From: Streptomyces sp. DH41
Lineage (GTDB): Bacteria; Actinomycetota; Actinomycetes; Streptomycetales; Streptomycetaceae
Length of the DNA stretch: 64,000 nucleotides
Assembly (NCBI RefSeq): GCF_029813785.1
Contig: NZ_JARVKY010000031.1
Coordinates: 1-64,000 of the forward strand
Direction: 5' to 3'
The notes under the pieces were generated by a model. That model searched no databases and was not told the origin of the DNA. It saw nothing but the letters and a program-made list of their open reading frames with translations. Shown here piece after piece: positions 21,333-30,271 of this stretch (within the stretch, counting starts at the first letter, position 1; every line of letters begins with the position of its first letter). The position numbers were made by a program, and so were the translations under genes.

Positions 21333-23018
21333 ATGGCTGCTGGCGGGGGAGTCCAGGCCGCCTCGTTGATGCGCACCCCGAGCTGGGCGGTGCGGATCCG
21401 GGGAGCGGACGGCGAGATCGCGGGGGCCGGCATTCTGCTGAGCCCCGACCAGGTGCTCACCTGTGCCCATGTGGTGGACCGCGCGGCGGCCACGATCACC
21501 GCGGAGTTCGTCGGCGCGGCCGATCGCCGCGTGCCCGCGATTCGCGCCCGGGTGGACGGTGACGCCTACGTGCCGGAAACGCGGGACGCCGACGGCGACC
21601 CCAGCGGGGACGTGGCGCTGCTGAGGCTGGAGCGTCCCCGGCCCGCCGAGGAGGCGGTACGGCTCCGCCGGCTGTCCACGTCCAACCGCGACGTGCGGAT
21701 GTACGGCTTCCCGTACGACCACAACGGCGGCGTCTGGTTCCGTGCCACCGTCGTCGGTGGCTGTGGACGCGACGGGCAGGTGCAGCTGAGCCCGGCCACC
21801 CCCGGTGAACTGGCCAGCGCCGGATGCAGCGGCGCGGGCGTCGCCGACAGCGTGACCGGCGAGGTCATCGGCATGGTGCTCAGCGGCCAGCGCGACCAGC
21901 ACGGCAACCGCTTCTCCTTCATGAGTCCCGCCGAGACCATCGCCGGTCACCTGCGCCAGGTCAAAGCCCGCACCTCGGGGCTCAGCGCCGTCGACCCCGA
22001 ACTGCGGTCCACCGGCGACGACGCCTCTCAGGGCCTGCTCGACGAGCCGTTCGCCCAGCGCCTCGCGGCCTGGCTGCGCGACGACGGCAGCCAGGTGAAG
22101 ATCAGTGTCGTCCGGCGCGACGACGCCGTGCGCGACGCCACCCTGCGCCGGGCCATCACCCTCGCCGACCGTGAGTTACGCACCCCGGTCTCCGTCAGCC
22201 GTGCCGCCCAGGACCCGCCCGGCACGGTCCCGTCGGCCGGCGGCCACGACCTGGCCGTGCACGCGGGCGGGCGGAGCTCCGCCTGGATCGCCGAGCGGAT
22301 CGCCTTACGCGTGGGGCTGTGGCAGCATCCGGACGAATCCCCGATCGACCGCATCCGGGCCGCGAAGGCCACCCTCAATCTGGTCGTCGTCGGCGTCGAC
22401 GAGGCGCTCGACCCGCTGGTCCTGCTGGATCTGCTGGACGCGCTGCGCGCCGGAGGAAGCCGCCTGCTGCTGGTCTTCCGCACGGCCGGCGACTGCCACC
22501 GCCGCGCCCGCGACCAACTGCTGACCCGGCCCGCGCAGGAGCGCCGCGCCCGGCTCGTCGAGCGGCTGCGGGAGATCACCGGACCGCTCGCCGAGGCCCT
22601 GAACGAACGCCGCGAGGCCGTGGTGCCGCAGGGCGTGCGGCCCCTCGACGCGGAACTGGTGGCCGCGCACGCCGCACTCGCCGACCTGCTGCGCGCGCGG
22701 GAGCCGGACCCCGGCCACGGCCCGGACCCGGCCCGGTACGAGCGGCTGGCCGACCGGGTCGCCGCCCGGCTGGTGACGAGCGTGGAGCGGCTCGACCGGC
22801 TCCGCGACCGGCGCGACGAACTCACCGGCCGCCTGCGCAGCTACCACGTTCTGCACCAGCACGCCACGCGGGGCGCGGAGGACCCGGCGGTGGACGCCCT
22901 CTACCTCCGGGCCCACGACCTGCTCCGGGCAAGGCCGTGCGACGTGCGCGCGGCGGAAGCGGCGGTGGACGCGTACACCCGCCGCGTCGACGACCACGGC
23001 GGAGGAGACACGCGATGA
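21333..23018 (+). CDS. Trypsin-like serine protease with C-terminal NTPase-like and coiled-coil region
   Basis: A 561-aa cytoplasmic-looking protein with no signal peptide. Residues 15-210 form a trypsin-type domain with an apparently intact triad: His46 in LTCAHVVD, Asp93 in SGDVALLRLE and Ser166 in AGCSGAGVAD (the usual GDSGG box reads GCSGA). The rest is not a known domain to me. A stretch like a worn P-loop (HAGGRSSAWIAERI) is followed by a Walker-B-like strand (TLNLVVVGVDEA), and a helical segment rich in Arg/Glu lies near 470-520. Such protease-plus-module proteins occur in actinobacterial conflict and signalling systems. Its stop overlaps the kinase start (ATGA), the first link of a five-gene operon. 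Confidence 0.85.
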   Translation: MAAGGGVQAASLMRTPSWAVRIRGADGEIAGAGILLSPDQVLTCAHVVDRAAATITAEFVGAADRRVPAIRARVDGDAYVPETRDADGDPSGDVALLRLERPRPAEEAVRLRRLSTSNRDVRMYGFPYDHNGGVWFRATVVGGCGRDGQVQLSPATPGELASAGCSGAGVADSVTGEVIGMVLSGQRDQHGNRFSFMSPAETIAGHLRQVKARTSGLSAVDPELRSTGDDASQGLLDEPFAQRLAAWLRDDGSQVKISVVRRDDAVRDATLRRAITLADRELRTPVSVSRAAQDPPGTVPSAGGHDLAVHAGGRSSAWIAERIALRVGLWQHPDESPIDRIRAAKATLNLVVVGVDEALDPLVLLDLLDALRAGGSRLLLVFRTAGDCHRRARDQLLTRPAQERRARLVERLREITGPLAEALNERREAVVPQGVRPLDAELVAAHAALADLLRAREPDPGHGPDPARYERLADRVAARLVTSVERLDRLRDRRDELTGRLRSYHVLHQHATRGAEDPAVDALYLRAHDLLRARPCDVRAAEAAVDAYTRRVDDHGGGDTR

Positions 23019-25687
23019 CGCCGAGACCGAGGACACCGAGAACACCGAAGACACCGAAGACACCGAGAACACCGAAGACACCGGGAAGACCGAGTCCACC
23101 GAGAACGCCCGGACGGTCCCACGGCCCGACGGGAGCTCCCGGCACGAGTGAGACGGCCTGCGGCAGACCCGGCTGCGACGGCCACATCATGGTCACCGGC
23201 TTCTGCGACACCTGTTCCCGCCGCCCCCTCGCACCCGAGCCCGCCCCGGCACGGCCCGCCGCCGAGCCTGCCGCCGAGCCCGCCGGCTCCGCCGCACCGG
23301 TGCCTCCCGTGCCTCCTGTTCCTCCCGTACCTCCAGTGCCTCCCGTCCAGCGCGCCGCCGCCGCGCCCGTCGGTGAGCTGGACCGCGACGGGCTGCTGGT
23401 CCTGCCCGACCTTCCCTCACCCGACCCGTCCGAGACCGCCGACACCACCGCCCGTCCCCCCACCGGCGGCCGGCGCTGCGGTGTCGACAACTGCGCCGGC
23501 ACCATCGGTGTCTCGTACGACGACGGCCCGCCGCCCGACCACGGATACTGCCCGGCGTGCGGCACGGAGTACTCCTTCCGGCCGAGGCTGCGTCCCGGTG
23601 ACCGGGTCGGCGGCCACTACGAGGTGCTCGGCTACCTCGCTGTCGGCGGTCACGGCTGGGTCTACCTGGCCGAGGACACCCGGGTGCCCGGTCTGCACGT
23701 CGTCCTCAAGGGAGTGATCAACTCCGGGGACGCCATGGCCAGGAGGGCCGCCGTCGAGGAGCGCCGCTCGCTCACCACGCTGCACCACCGGGACATCGTC
23801 CGCATCGTCACCCACGTCCAGCACCAGGCGCCCGGCGATGCCGAACCGACCGGCTACATCGTGATGGAGTACGTCGGCGGCCGTTCCCTCTCCTGGATAC
23901 GGTTCGCCCCCGAGGAGGAGCTGGCACGGCTGTTCGGCGCCGGCGGATTCGAGTTCGGGCACGTCATCACGTACGGCTGCAAGATCCTCGGCGCCCTGGA
24001 GTACCTGCACGACCAGGGCCTGCTCTACTGCGACATGAAGCCCGAGAACGTCATCCACTACGGCCGCGAGATCAAGGTCATCGACCTGGGGGCCACCCGC
24101 CGGACCGACGACCGTTCCTCCGGGCTCGTCCACACCCTCGGCTACTCCCCGCCGAAGAAGGAACGCGACGAACGCGGTTTCCACGTCGACAGCGACCTGT
24201 ACACCGTGGGCCGGACCCTGAAGGTGCTCGCCGAGCGGGCCTCGCCGCCCGCCGGGCTGGCCGCCCGTTCCTTCGACGCGCTGATCCGCCGTGCCACCCA
24301 CACGGAGCCCGCCGCCCGGTTCCGCTCCGCGGCGGAGATGTCCCGTCAGCTGTGGGAGGTGCTGCGTGAGCACCAGGCGCTCGGCGGGAACGAGCCGTAT
24401 CCGGAGCGCTCCACCCGGTTCGAGCCGACCGCGGCGGTCTTCGGCGCCGCACTCGGCACGGTCCCGGGGCTGGAGAGGTGGACGCACGGCTTCGGCACGG
24501 GGGCGCCGGTACTGCCGGCCGGTGCCCCGGACCCCCGGGCGGCGGCCCGCGCACTGCCGGTCCCTCTCCCCGACGCCTCGGACCCGGCGGCCGTACTGCT
24601 CGGCGGACTCGCCGCCGACACTCCCGACCGCATCGCCGACCGGGCGGAGGGCGACCCCGCGCTGCGCACCGTGGAGACCGCGCTGTGGCTGTGCCGCGCC
24701 TACCTGGAAGCCGGGGACACCGCCGGGGCCGAGGCATGGGTGGCCCGGGCCAAGGGATGGAGCGGCGACTACGACTGGCGGATCTTCTGGCACCAGGGCC
24801 TGGTCTGTCTCGTGCACGGCGCGGTGAAGGAGGCGGAGGGCGAGTTCGCCGCCACCTACGACGCGCTGCCCGGCGAGGCGGCGCCCAAGCTGGCGCTCGG
24901 ATACTGCGCCGAGTACCTGGCCGAGCGATTGCGCGAGCCGGACGTGGCCGAGCGGTCACGTGAGCCCGACGCAGTCGAGCGGCTGCGCGAGCCCGCCGCA
25001 CGGGAGGCCCCCGTACGCGAGCCCGTCATGCGCGAGCCCGCCGCACGGGAGGCGGGCCCGGCGGACGCCGGGGCGGCGCCGGGCCGGACCCAGGGCGCCG
25101 AGCGGCAGCGGGCGGAGCGGGCGCAGGCCCGCGAGTCGCAGGCCGAGGAGTACTACGAGGCCGTCCGGCGGCGCGATCCGACCCAGGGCAGCGCCGCCTT
25201 CGGAATGGCCCGCATCAGGCTGCGCCGTGGCAGCCGGAGCAAGGCCGTGGCCGTACTGGACGAGGTGCCGACCACATCCCGGCACTACGACGCCGCGCGC
25301 GTCGCGGCGGTGCGGGTGCTGGCCGGCCGGCTGCCCGGCGGGTCCGGGCCGCGGGCCGCCGAGCTGAGCGAGGCCGCCGAACGGCTGACCGGGCTCCAGC
25401 TGGACGGCAGCGGGGCCTGGGACAGGCTGGTCGCCGAGCTGCGGGAGCACGCGCTCGCCTGCCGCCCGCCCGAAGGCTGGGGGAGCGGCTTCCCCGCCGG
25501 TGAGCTGTTCGGCCCGCAGGACACCGAGGAGGCACTGCGCAGGCTGCTGTCCCGGTCGCTGAAGCGGCTCGCCGACCAGGCGGGCAGCGTCGGCGAGCGC
25601 GGTGACCTGCTGGACCGGGCGTACGCGGTGCTCCCGGAACCGGCCGGTCCCCGGGAACTGCTGCGGGGGTGGCGGCGTACGGCGTGA
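23015..25687 (+). CDS. PknG-like Ser/Thr protein kinase with zinc ribbons and TPR region
   Basis: An 890-aa soluble kinase. The N-terminus is a basic tripeptide repeat (RTP/KTP, about residues 3-25), followed by two four-cysteine zinc ribbons (CGRPGCDG...CDTC near 48-68 and CGVDNC...CPAC near 155-185). The kinase domain runs about 205-440: glycine loop VGGHGWVY, Lys232, catalytic Asp340 in YCDMKPENV and metal Asp357 in IDLGA. HRD is replaced by YCD and DFG by DLG, both PknG traits. The C-terminal 400 residues are helical and TPR-like, with an Arg/Glu-Pro repeat near 640-690. Mycobacterial PknG has the same order: rubredoxin, kinase, TPR. ATG overlaps the protease stop, with GGAGGAG upstream. 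Confidence 0.9.
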   Translation: MTPRPRTPRTPKTPKTPRTPKTPGRPSPPRTPGRSHGPTGAPGTSETACGRPGCDGHIMVTGFCDTCSRRPLAPEPAPARPAAEPAAEPAGSAAPVPPVPPVPPVPPVPPVQRAAAAPVGELDRDGLLVLPDLPSPDPSETADTTARPPTGGRRCGVDNCAGTIGVSYDDGPPPDHGYCPACGTEYSFRPRLRPGDRVGGHYEVLGYLAVGGHGWVYLAEDTRVPGLHVVLKGVINSGDAMARRAAVEERRSLTTLHHRDIVRIVTHVQHQAPGDAEPTGYIVMEYVGGRSLSWIRFAPEEELARLFGAGGFEFGHVITYGCKILGALEYLHDQGLLYCDMKPENVIHYGREIKVIDLGATRRTDDRSSGLVHTLGYSPPKKERDERGFHVDSDLYTVGRTLKVLAERASPPAGLAARSFDALIRRATHTEPAARFRSAAEMSRQLWEVLREHQALGGNEPYPERSTRFEPTAAVFGAALGTVPGLERWTHGFGTGAPVLPAGAPDPRAAARALPVPLPDASDPAAVLLGGLAADTPDRIADRAEGDPALRTVETALWLCRAYLEAGDTAGAEAWVARAKGWSGDYDWRIFWHQGLVCLVHGAVKEAEGEFAATYDALPGEAAPKLALGYCAEYLAERLREPDVAERSREPDAVERLREPAAREAPVREPVMREPAAREAGPADAGAAPGRTQGAERQRAERAQARESQAEEYYEAVRRRDPTQGSAAFGMARIRLRRGSRSKAVAVLDEVPTTSRHYDAARVAAVRVLAGRLPGGSGPRAAELSEAAERLTGLQLDGSGAWDRLVAELREHALACRPPEGWGSGFPAGELFGPQDTEEALRRLLSRSLKRLADQAGSVGERGDLLDRAYAVLPEPAGPRELLRGWRRTA
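23024..23095 (+). repeat. Nine-base coding repeat (TP[R/K]) at the kinase N-terminus
   Basis: Imperfect tandem 9-nt units of the type AGAACACCG / AAGACACCG encode successive R/K-T-P triplets. The threonines stand in a basic context. In PknG the N-terminal threonines are autophosphorylated to recruit FHA partners, so this repeat may be an autophosphorylation array. Copy number is likely to vary between strains. Confidence 0.8.
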
Positions 25688-25697
25688 GTACGCGGCG

Positions 25698-27197
25698 ATG
25701 CGGAAGAGCGACGACCAGGCCGAGGGGGGCACGGAGAGCGTGGAGACAGGAACGCCCCGGGCGGGCGAGAAGACCGGGCGGATCACCGCCGAGCTGAACA
25801 TCGACCAGTTGAAGTACCTGTCCAGCGATGCGGACGACCCGCGGATGCACGCCATTCTCAGCGTGCGAGTGGACGGCACCGGGGGCGTCGGACGCCCGGA
25901 CGGCCCGGTGCTGGCGCAGGTCCTCGCGGTGGACTGCTCCAGCTCGATGACCTGGCCGGTGGAGAAGCTGCACGCCGCCCAGCAGGCGGCGGTCGCGGCG
26001 ATCCGCAAACTGCCGGACGGCACTCCGTTCGCGGTGGTCCGGGGCAGTGAGCGGGCGGACATGGTGTACCCGGACACCCCGCGCATGGCCCAGGCCTCCG
26101 CCCGCACCCGGGCGCGGGCGGAGCGGGCCGTGCAGGGGCTGGTCGCGGGCGGGGGCACCTGCATCGGCGCCTGGCTGGACCTGAGCCGCCGGCTGCTGAC
26201 GGAACAGGACGCGCCCATCGGGCATGTGCTGCTGCTCACCGACGGCAAGAACCAGCACGACGAGGAGATGCCGCTCGCACGGGTGCTGGAGAACTGCGCG
26301 GGCCGGTTCGTCTGCGACGCCTGGGGCATCGGTGACGGCTGGGACGGCCAGGAACTGCTGCGCATCACCCGCCGCCTGCACGGCACCGCCTCCTCGGTGC
26401 GCGAGGAGGCGGCCCTGCCGGCGGAGTACGAGCAGGTGATGAGTCGTCTCCTCACCAAGACCGTTCCCGAAGTGGTGATCTCCGTGACGCCCATGCCCGG
26501 GGGTGCGGTGCGCTATCTCAAGCAGGTCTTCCCCACCGAGGCGGAGCTGACCGCGCAGGAGGGCACCGGCCGGTTCGTCACCCGGGCCTGGGGCGACGAG
26601 ACCCGCCGCTACCAGCTGTGCCTGTCCGCCGACCCGGTCGGCCGGCCGCACGGGGAGGACCTCCAGCTCGCCGTGGTGGCCGTCGACGTGCCCGGCGGCG
26701 AGGTGCGGCTGCCACCGCCGCAGCCCTGCCTGGTGCACTGGACCGACAATCCGGCCCTGTCCCAGCACACCGACGCCCAGGTCGACCACTTCGAGCGGCA
26801 TCGGCGGCTCGGTGAGGCCATCGCCGCCGCCGCCGACGCCCACCGGCGCGGGCAGCGCGAACTGGCCGAGCACCAGCTGGGCCGGGCCGCGCAACTCGCC
26901 CACGCCATGGGCGCCGCCGAGCAGCTCCGTCGCCTGGCCCGGCTGGTGCGGATCGACGACGCGGAGGCCGGCCGGGTCGCCCTGCTCCCCGAGGTGGCAC
27001 CCGTCGACTTCGAACATCTGATCGCCGCGAGCAGCCGCAGCACCTTCGGCCCCGAGTCCGGCTCCGGTGCCGACGGCGCGGCGGGTGCCGAACCGGGCGG
27101 CGGGGCCACCGTGGCGTGCCCGGCCTGCCGGGCCAAGGCGCCGCAGGCCGCCCGGTTCTGCCCGGCCTGCCGCCACCCCTTCGAGGAGCGGCGGTGA
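25698..27197 (+). CDS. von Willebrand factor A domain protein with C-terminal zinc ribbon
   Basis: A 499-aa protein. The vWA domain (about 70-260) has an intact metal-ion-dependent adhesion site: D79-C-S-S-S83 in AVDCSSSM, a later Thr in GGGTCIG, and TDGKNQHDEE. Beta-rich and helical regions follow. The protein ends in a four-cysteine ribbon (CPACRAKAP...FCPACRHPF), echoing the ribbons of the upstream kinase. No signal peptide is seen. The start is uncertain: ATG at 25698 lacks a clear ribosome binding site, and GTG at 25740, behind GGAG, is an alternative. The stop overlaps the next gene (GTGA). It probably binds partners in a complex with the kinase and protease. Confidence 0.88.
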   Translation: MRKSDDQAEGGTESVETGTPRAGEKTGRITAELNIDQLKYLSSDADDPRMHAILSVRVDGTGGVGRPDGPVLAQVLAVDCSSSMTWPVEKLHAAQQAAVAAIRKLPDGTPFAVVRGSERADMVYPDTPRMAQASARTRARAERAVQGLVAGGGTCIGAWLDLSRRLLTEQDAPIGHVLLLTDGKNQHDEEMPLARVLENCAGRFVCDAWGIGDGWDGQELLRITRRLHGTASSVREEAALPAEYEQVMSRLLTKTVPEVVISVTPMPGGAVRYLKQVFPTEAELTAQEGTGRFVTRAWGDETRRYQLCLSADPVGRPHGEDLQLAVVAVDVPGGEVRLPPPQPCLVHWTDNPALSQHTDAQVDHFERHRRLGEAIAAAADAHRRGQRELAEHQLGRAAQLAHAMGAAEQLRRLARLVRIDDAEAGRVALLPEVAPVDFEHLIAASSRSTFGPESGSGADGAAGAEPGGGATVACPACRAKAPQAARFCPACRHPFEERR

Positions 27198-28132
27198 GCG
27201 CCACCGGCCGGGACCTGACCCGAAGACTCAGGCTGCTGCTGGTCCTCGGGACCGCCACCACCCTCGTGCTGTTCTTCGCCTACCGGGGCGTACACGACGA
27301 CACCGTGCCGCTGTCGACGGCGAGCACGCCCGGCATCCTCGCCGTCGACACCGCGCAGAACGCGATGCGCGAGGCGCACCAGGTGGTCCGCGAGAGCGGT
27401 ACCGAAGGCGACATCAGCGGCGAGTTCCACACCCAGATCTCGGTCGCCCAGCAGAGCCTCGCCCTGGCCGCGTCCGAGAACGTCACCGGCCTGGCGGGGC
27501 GGCACGACCTGCAGACCGTCACCGGGCTGATCGCCGTCTACTCGGCCTGGGTGGAGCGCCGGGGCCGCGAGCCGGACGACTCACCGCTGCGCGCCGCCTA
27601 CCTCCACTACGCCGAGAAGGTCCTCGGCCTGAAGGCCGAACCGGGGACCGACGGCGACATAGAGAGCCGGCTCGACGCCCTGCGCGCCGAACAGCTGGCC
27701 GAGGCCCGGCGGCAGGCCGCCTTCCCCTGGCAGCTGTGGCTGGGCTGGGGCACGGTCGCGGTGCTGTACGCGCTGCTGTGCGGGGCGCTGCTGGAGACCC
27801 AGCGGTTCCTGCGGCGCCGCTTCCGGCGGCCCGTGCAGCTGCGGCTGCTGGCCGCCACCGCGGTGTGCGCGATCGGCGTGCCGGTGCTGGCCTGGTACAC
27901 GGTCTCGGCGCACCGTGCGATGACCGGCTCCCTCGCCGACGTACGGGCGCCGCGTGACGACCCGGACACCATTCCCGACGTGGCCGACGAGGTGGAGGGC
28001 GCGCTCGCGGACGCCGGATTCTGGGCCTCGCTGTCCGACTGGGTGTTGCTGGGAGGAGCCGTGGTGGTGGCGTTGACGGTGTGGGGATTGTGGCCGCGTA
28101 TAGCCGAGTACCGGTTCCGGGGGGCGCGATGA
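27194..28132 (+). CDS. Four-helix membrane protein with large external loop (GlnX-like topology)
   Basis: A 312-aa membrane protein. Helix 1 spans about residues 12-32. A loop of about 150 residues, largely alpha-helical, follows, then helices near 183-205, 218-240 and 280-303. This layout (one helix, a long extracytoplasmic helical domain, then three helices) resembles mycobacterial GlnX. GlnX passes a solute signal from a binding protein to PknG. I see no sequence signature that proves homology. It starts in the vWA stop codon and ends in the solute-binding protein start (ATGA), so the three are tightly coupled. It probably links the external binding protein to the cytosolic kinase. Confidence 0.82.
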   Translation: MSATGRDLTRRLRLLLVLGTATTLVLFFAYRGVHDDTVPLSTASTPGILAVDTAQNAMREAHQVVRESGTEGDISGEFHTQISVAQQSLALAASENVTGLAGRHDLQTVTGLIAVYSAWVERRGREPDDSPLRAAYLHYAEKVLGLKAEPGTDGDIESRLDALRAEQLAEARRQAAFPWQLWLGWGTVAVLYALLCGALLETQRFLRRRFRRPVQLRLLAATAVCAIGVPVLAWYTVSAHRAMTGSLADVRAPRDDPDTIPDVADEVEGALADAGFWASLSDWVLLGGAVVVALTVWGLWPRIAEYRFRGAR

Positions 28133-29334
28133 GCCGCCCCGGGGCCCGCACGCTCGGCATCCTCGGTGTCTGTCTGGTCCTGCTCGGCGCCGGTGTGTTC
28201 GCCGGGGTGCGCTGGGCGCGCGACTGGCAGGGCTCCGTCACGCTGCTCGCCAACTGGAGCGGCGCGGAGCGGGACCAGTTCGAGGAGCACGTCATCGAGC
28301 CGTTCGAGGAGAAGTACCGGATCGACGTCGTCTACCAGGGCAGCTCCGCGCTCAGCCAGGTGCTGGCCGCCGACATAGCGGCCGGCAACCCGCCCGACGT
28401 GGCGGTGCTGCCCGGGCCCGGCGAACTGCTCGCCTACGCCGCGGAAGGCCGGCTCCATCCGCTGGACGGTTTGTTCGACGCCGGGCACTACGACCGGTTC
28501 TGGGCGCCCGAGGTCACCGTGCCGGGGCAGGAGGCCCACACGTACTGGCTGCCCGTGAAGACCGGCCTGAAGAGCATGGTGTGGTACACCGGACAGCCAC
28601 CCACGGCGGAATCGGTGAACCGTCCCGGCCGGTGGTGCCTCGGCATGGAGTCCGGCGCGACCTCCGGCTGGCCCGGCACCGACTGGGTGGAGGACATCCT
28701 GCTCCAGCAGGCCGGGCCGCGGGTGTACGAGGAGTGGGCCAACGGCCGGCTGCCCTGGACCGACGACGCCGTACGCAAGGCCTGGACGACCTGGGCCGAC
28801 CTGGTCGGCGCGGGCACCGGCGCGGGTGTCGAGCAGGCGCTGACCACCGGGTTCGGGGCGGACTGCGCGCCGGGCCGCCTGGAGCACCAGGGGTCCTTCC
28901 GCGCCGGGCACTGGCAGCGGGCGGGCGGCGACTACGTCCACTTCTCCGAGGTCGTCCCGGGGCCCGGTCCGGACGCCGGCGCCTGGGAGGTCTCCGGCGA
29001 CCTCGCGGCCCTGCTGAACCCGACGCCGCAGGCGGAGCAACTGATCCGTTATCTGGCCGACCCCGGCACCGACCTGCCGGAGTACACGGCGAACAAGGCG
29101 GCGCCGGCGGACGGCGGACGCGACGCTACCGAGCGGGGGATCGGGGCCGTCCTGCGCGAGCCCGGCCGGGCCCGCTGCTGGGACGCCTCCGACGCGATGC
29201 CCCGGACCACCCGGGACGCCTTCCACCAGGCGGTGCTGCGCCTCTTCGCCGCTCCGGACGGACTCGACGAACGGCTGGCGGAGCTGGAACGCCTCCGGAA
29301 GCCGCAGGATCTGCCGGTGTGCGGTGCGCACTGA
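28129..29334 (+). CDS. Orphan membrane-anchored extracellular solute-binding protein
   Basis: A 401-aa protein with an N-terminal anchor helix (about residues 8-27, GILGVCLVLLGAGVFAGV). The lipobox is not convincing, since LGVC lacks the usual small residue before Cys. The rest resembles ABC-type family 1 (carbohydrate-type) binding proteins: VTLLANWSGAERDQFEEH, then ADIAAGNPPDVAVLPGPGEL, as in many sugar binders. No ABC permease or ATPase gene is nearby, so transport is unlikely to be its main job. Operon position beside a GlnX-like membrane protein and a PknG-like kinase suggests a sensor role. The ligand is unknown. It is the last gene of the five-gene operon; rpe follows after 148 bp. Confidence 0.85.
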   Translation: MSRPGARTLGILGVCLVLLGAGVFAGVRWARDWQGSVTLLANWSGAERDQFEEHVIEPFEEKYRIDVVYQGSSALSQVLAADIAAGNPPDVAVLPGPGELLAYAAEGRLHPLDGLFDAGHYDRFWAPEVTVPGQEAHTYWLPVKTGLKSMVWYTGQPPTAESVNRPGRWCLGMESGATSGWPGTDWVEDILLQQAGPRVYEEWANGRLPWTDDAVRKAWTTWADLVGAGTGAGVEQALTTGFGADCAPGRLEHQGSFRAGHWQRAGGDYVHFSEVVPGPGPDAGAWEVSGDLAALLNPTPQAEQLIRYLADPGTDLPEYTANKAAPADGGRDATERGIGAVLREPGRARCWDASDAMPRTTRDAFHQAVLRLFAAPDGLDERLAELERLRKPQDLPVCGAH

Positions 29335-29482
29335 ACGCCTCCCGAAGGGCCGCGGGAGCCGTGCGTCTCGCGGCCGCGCCGCGGGGGCGCGAGCGACCCC
29401 GCGCCACCCGCGGCCGACGGAGGACCGGATCCACCCGAGGACCGATGCCCCCCACCCCTCGAGGGCATGGCAGTCTTGGGGC

Positions 29483-30169
29483 ATGGCCGCGCAGATCAAC
29501 CCCAGCATCCTGTCCGCCGACTTCGCCCGCCTCGCGGACGAGGCCAAGGCGGTCGGGGGAGCCGACTGGCTCCACGTCGACGTCATGGACAACCACTTCG
29601 TACCGAACCTCACGCTCGGCGTGCCGGTCGTGGAGTCCCTGGCCAGGGCGACGGACACCCCGCTGGACTGCCACCTGATGATCGAGGCCCCCGACCGCTG
29701 GGCGCCGCAGTACGTGGAGGCGGGCGCCGGTTCCGTCACCTTCCACGTCGAGGCGGCCGCCGCTCCGGTGCGCCTCGCGCGGGAGATCCGGGCGAAGGGC
29801 GCCCGCGCGTCCATGGCGCTGCGGCCCGCGACGCCCATCGAGCCGTACGAGGATCTGCTCCCCGAACTCGACATGCTGCTGATCATGACGGTTGAACCGG
29901 GCTTCGGTGGGCAGGCGTTCCTCGACATCATGCTCCCGAAGATCCGGCGCACCCGTGAGTTGATCAAGAAGCACGGTCTGGAGCTGTGGCTCCAGGTCGA
30001 CGGCGGGGTGTCGGCATCGACGATCGAGCAGTGCGCCGACGCCGGCGCGGACGTCTTCGTCGCGGGTTCCGCCGTGTACGGGGCGTCCGACCCGGCCGAA
30101 GCGGTACGTGCATTGCGCACGCAGGCCGAGGCGGCGACCGCCAAGGCGTCCTGGGCGTGCGACCACTGA
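29483..30169 (+). CDS. rpe: Ribulose-phosphate 3-epimerase
   Basis: Rpe interconverts ribulose 5-phosphate and xylulose 5-phosphate in the pentose phosphate pathway. The 228-aa TIM barrel shows INPSILSADFARL at the start, the metal and acid-base residues in HVDVMDNHFVPN and CHLMIEAPD, and the phosphate-binding VDGGVSASTI and VAGSAVYG. The ATG gives the family N-terminus. In M. tuberculosis rpe directly follows the rsmB homologue fmu, so here the two are split by the protease-kinase operon. Confidence 0.96.
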   Translation: MAAQINPSILSADFARLADEAKAVGGADWLHVDVMDNHFVPNLTLGVPVVESLARATDTPLDCHLMIEAPDRWAPQYVEAGAGSVTFHVEAAAAPVRLAREIRAKGARASMALRPATPIEPYEDLLPELDMLLIMTVEPGFGGQAFLDIMLPKIRRTRELIKKHGLELWLQVDGGVSASTIEQCADAGADVFVAGSAVYGASDPAEAVRALRTQAEAATAKASWACDH

Positions 30170-30271
30170 GGTACGAGAACGTGAACGGCTCCCATCAGGG
30201 CTGATCAAGTGCGCCGAATCTGCGAGGATGAACGGCGAATCCAGAGTGTGAACAGCAGTGAGGAGATCGCC

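Noticed and set aside
23300..23346. Pro-Val-Pro repeat in the kinase as a CRISPR-like or mobile repeat
   Set aside because: It is in frame and encodes a VPP linker; units are too short and unequal for any array.
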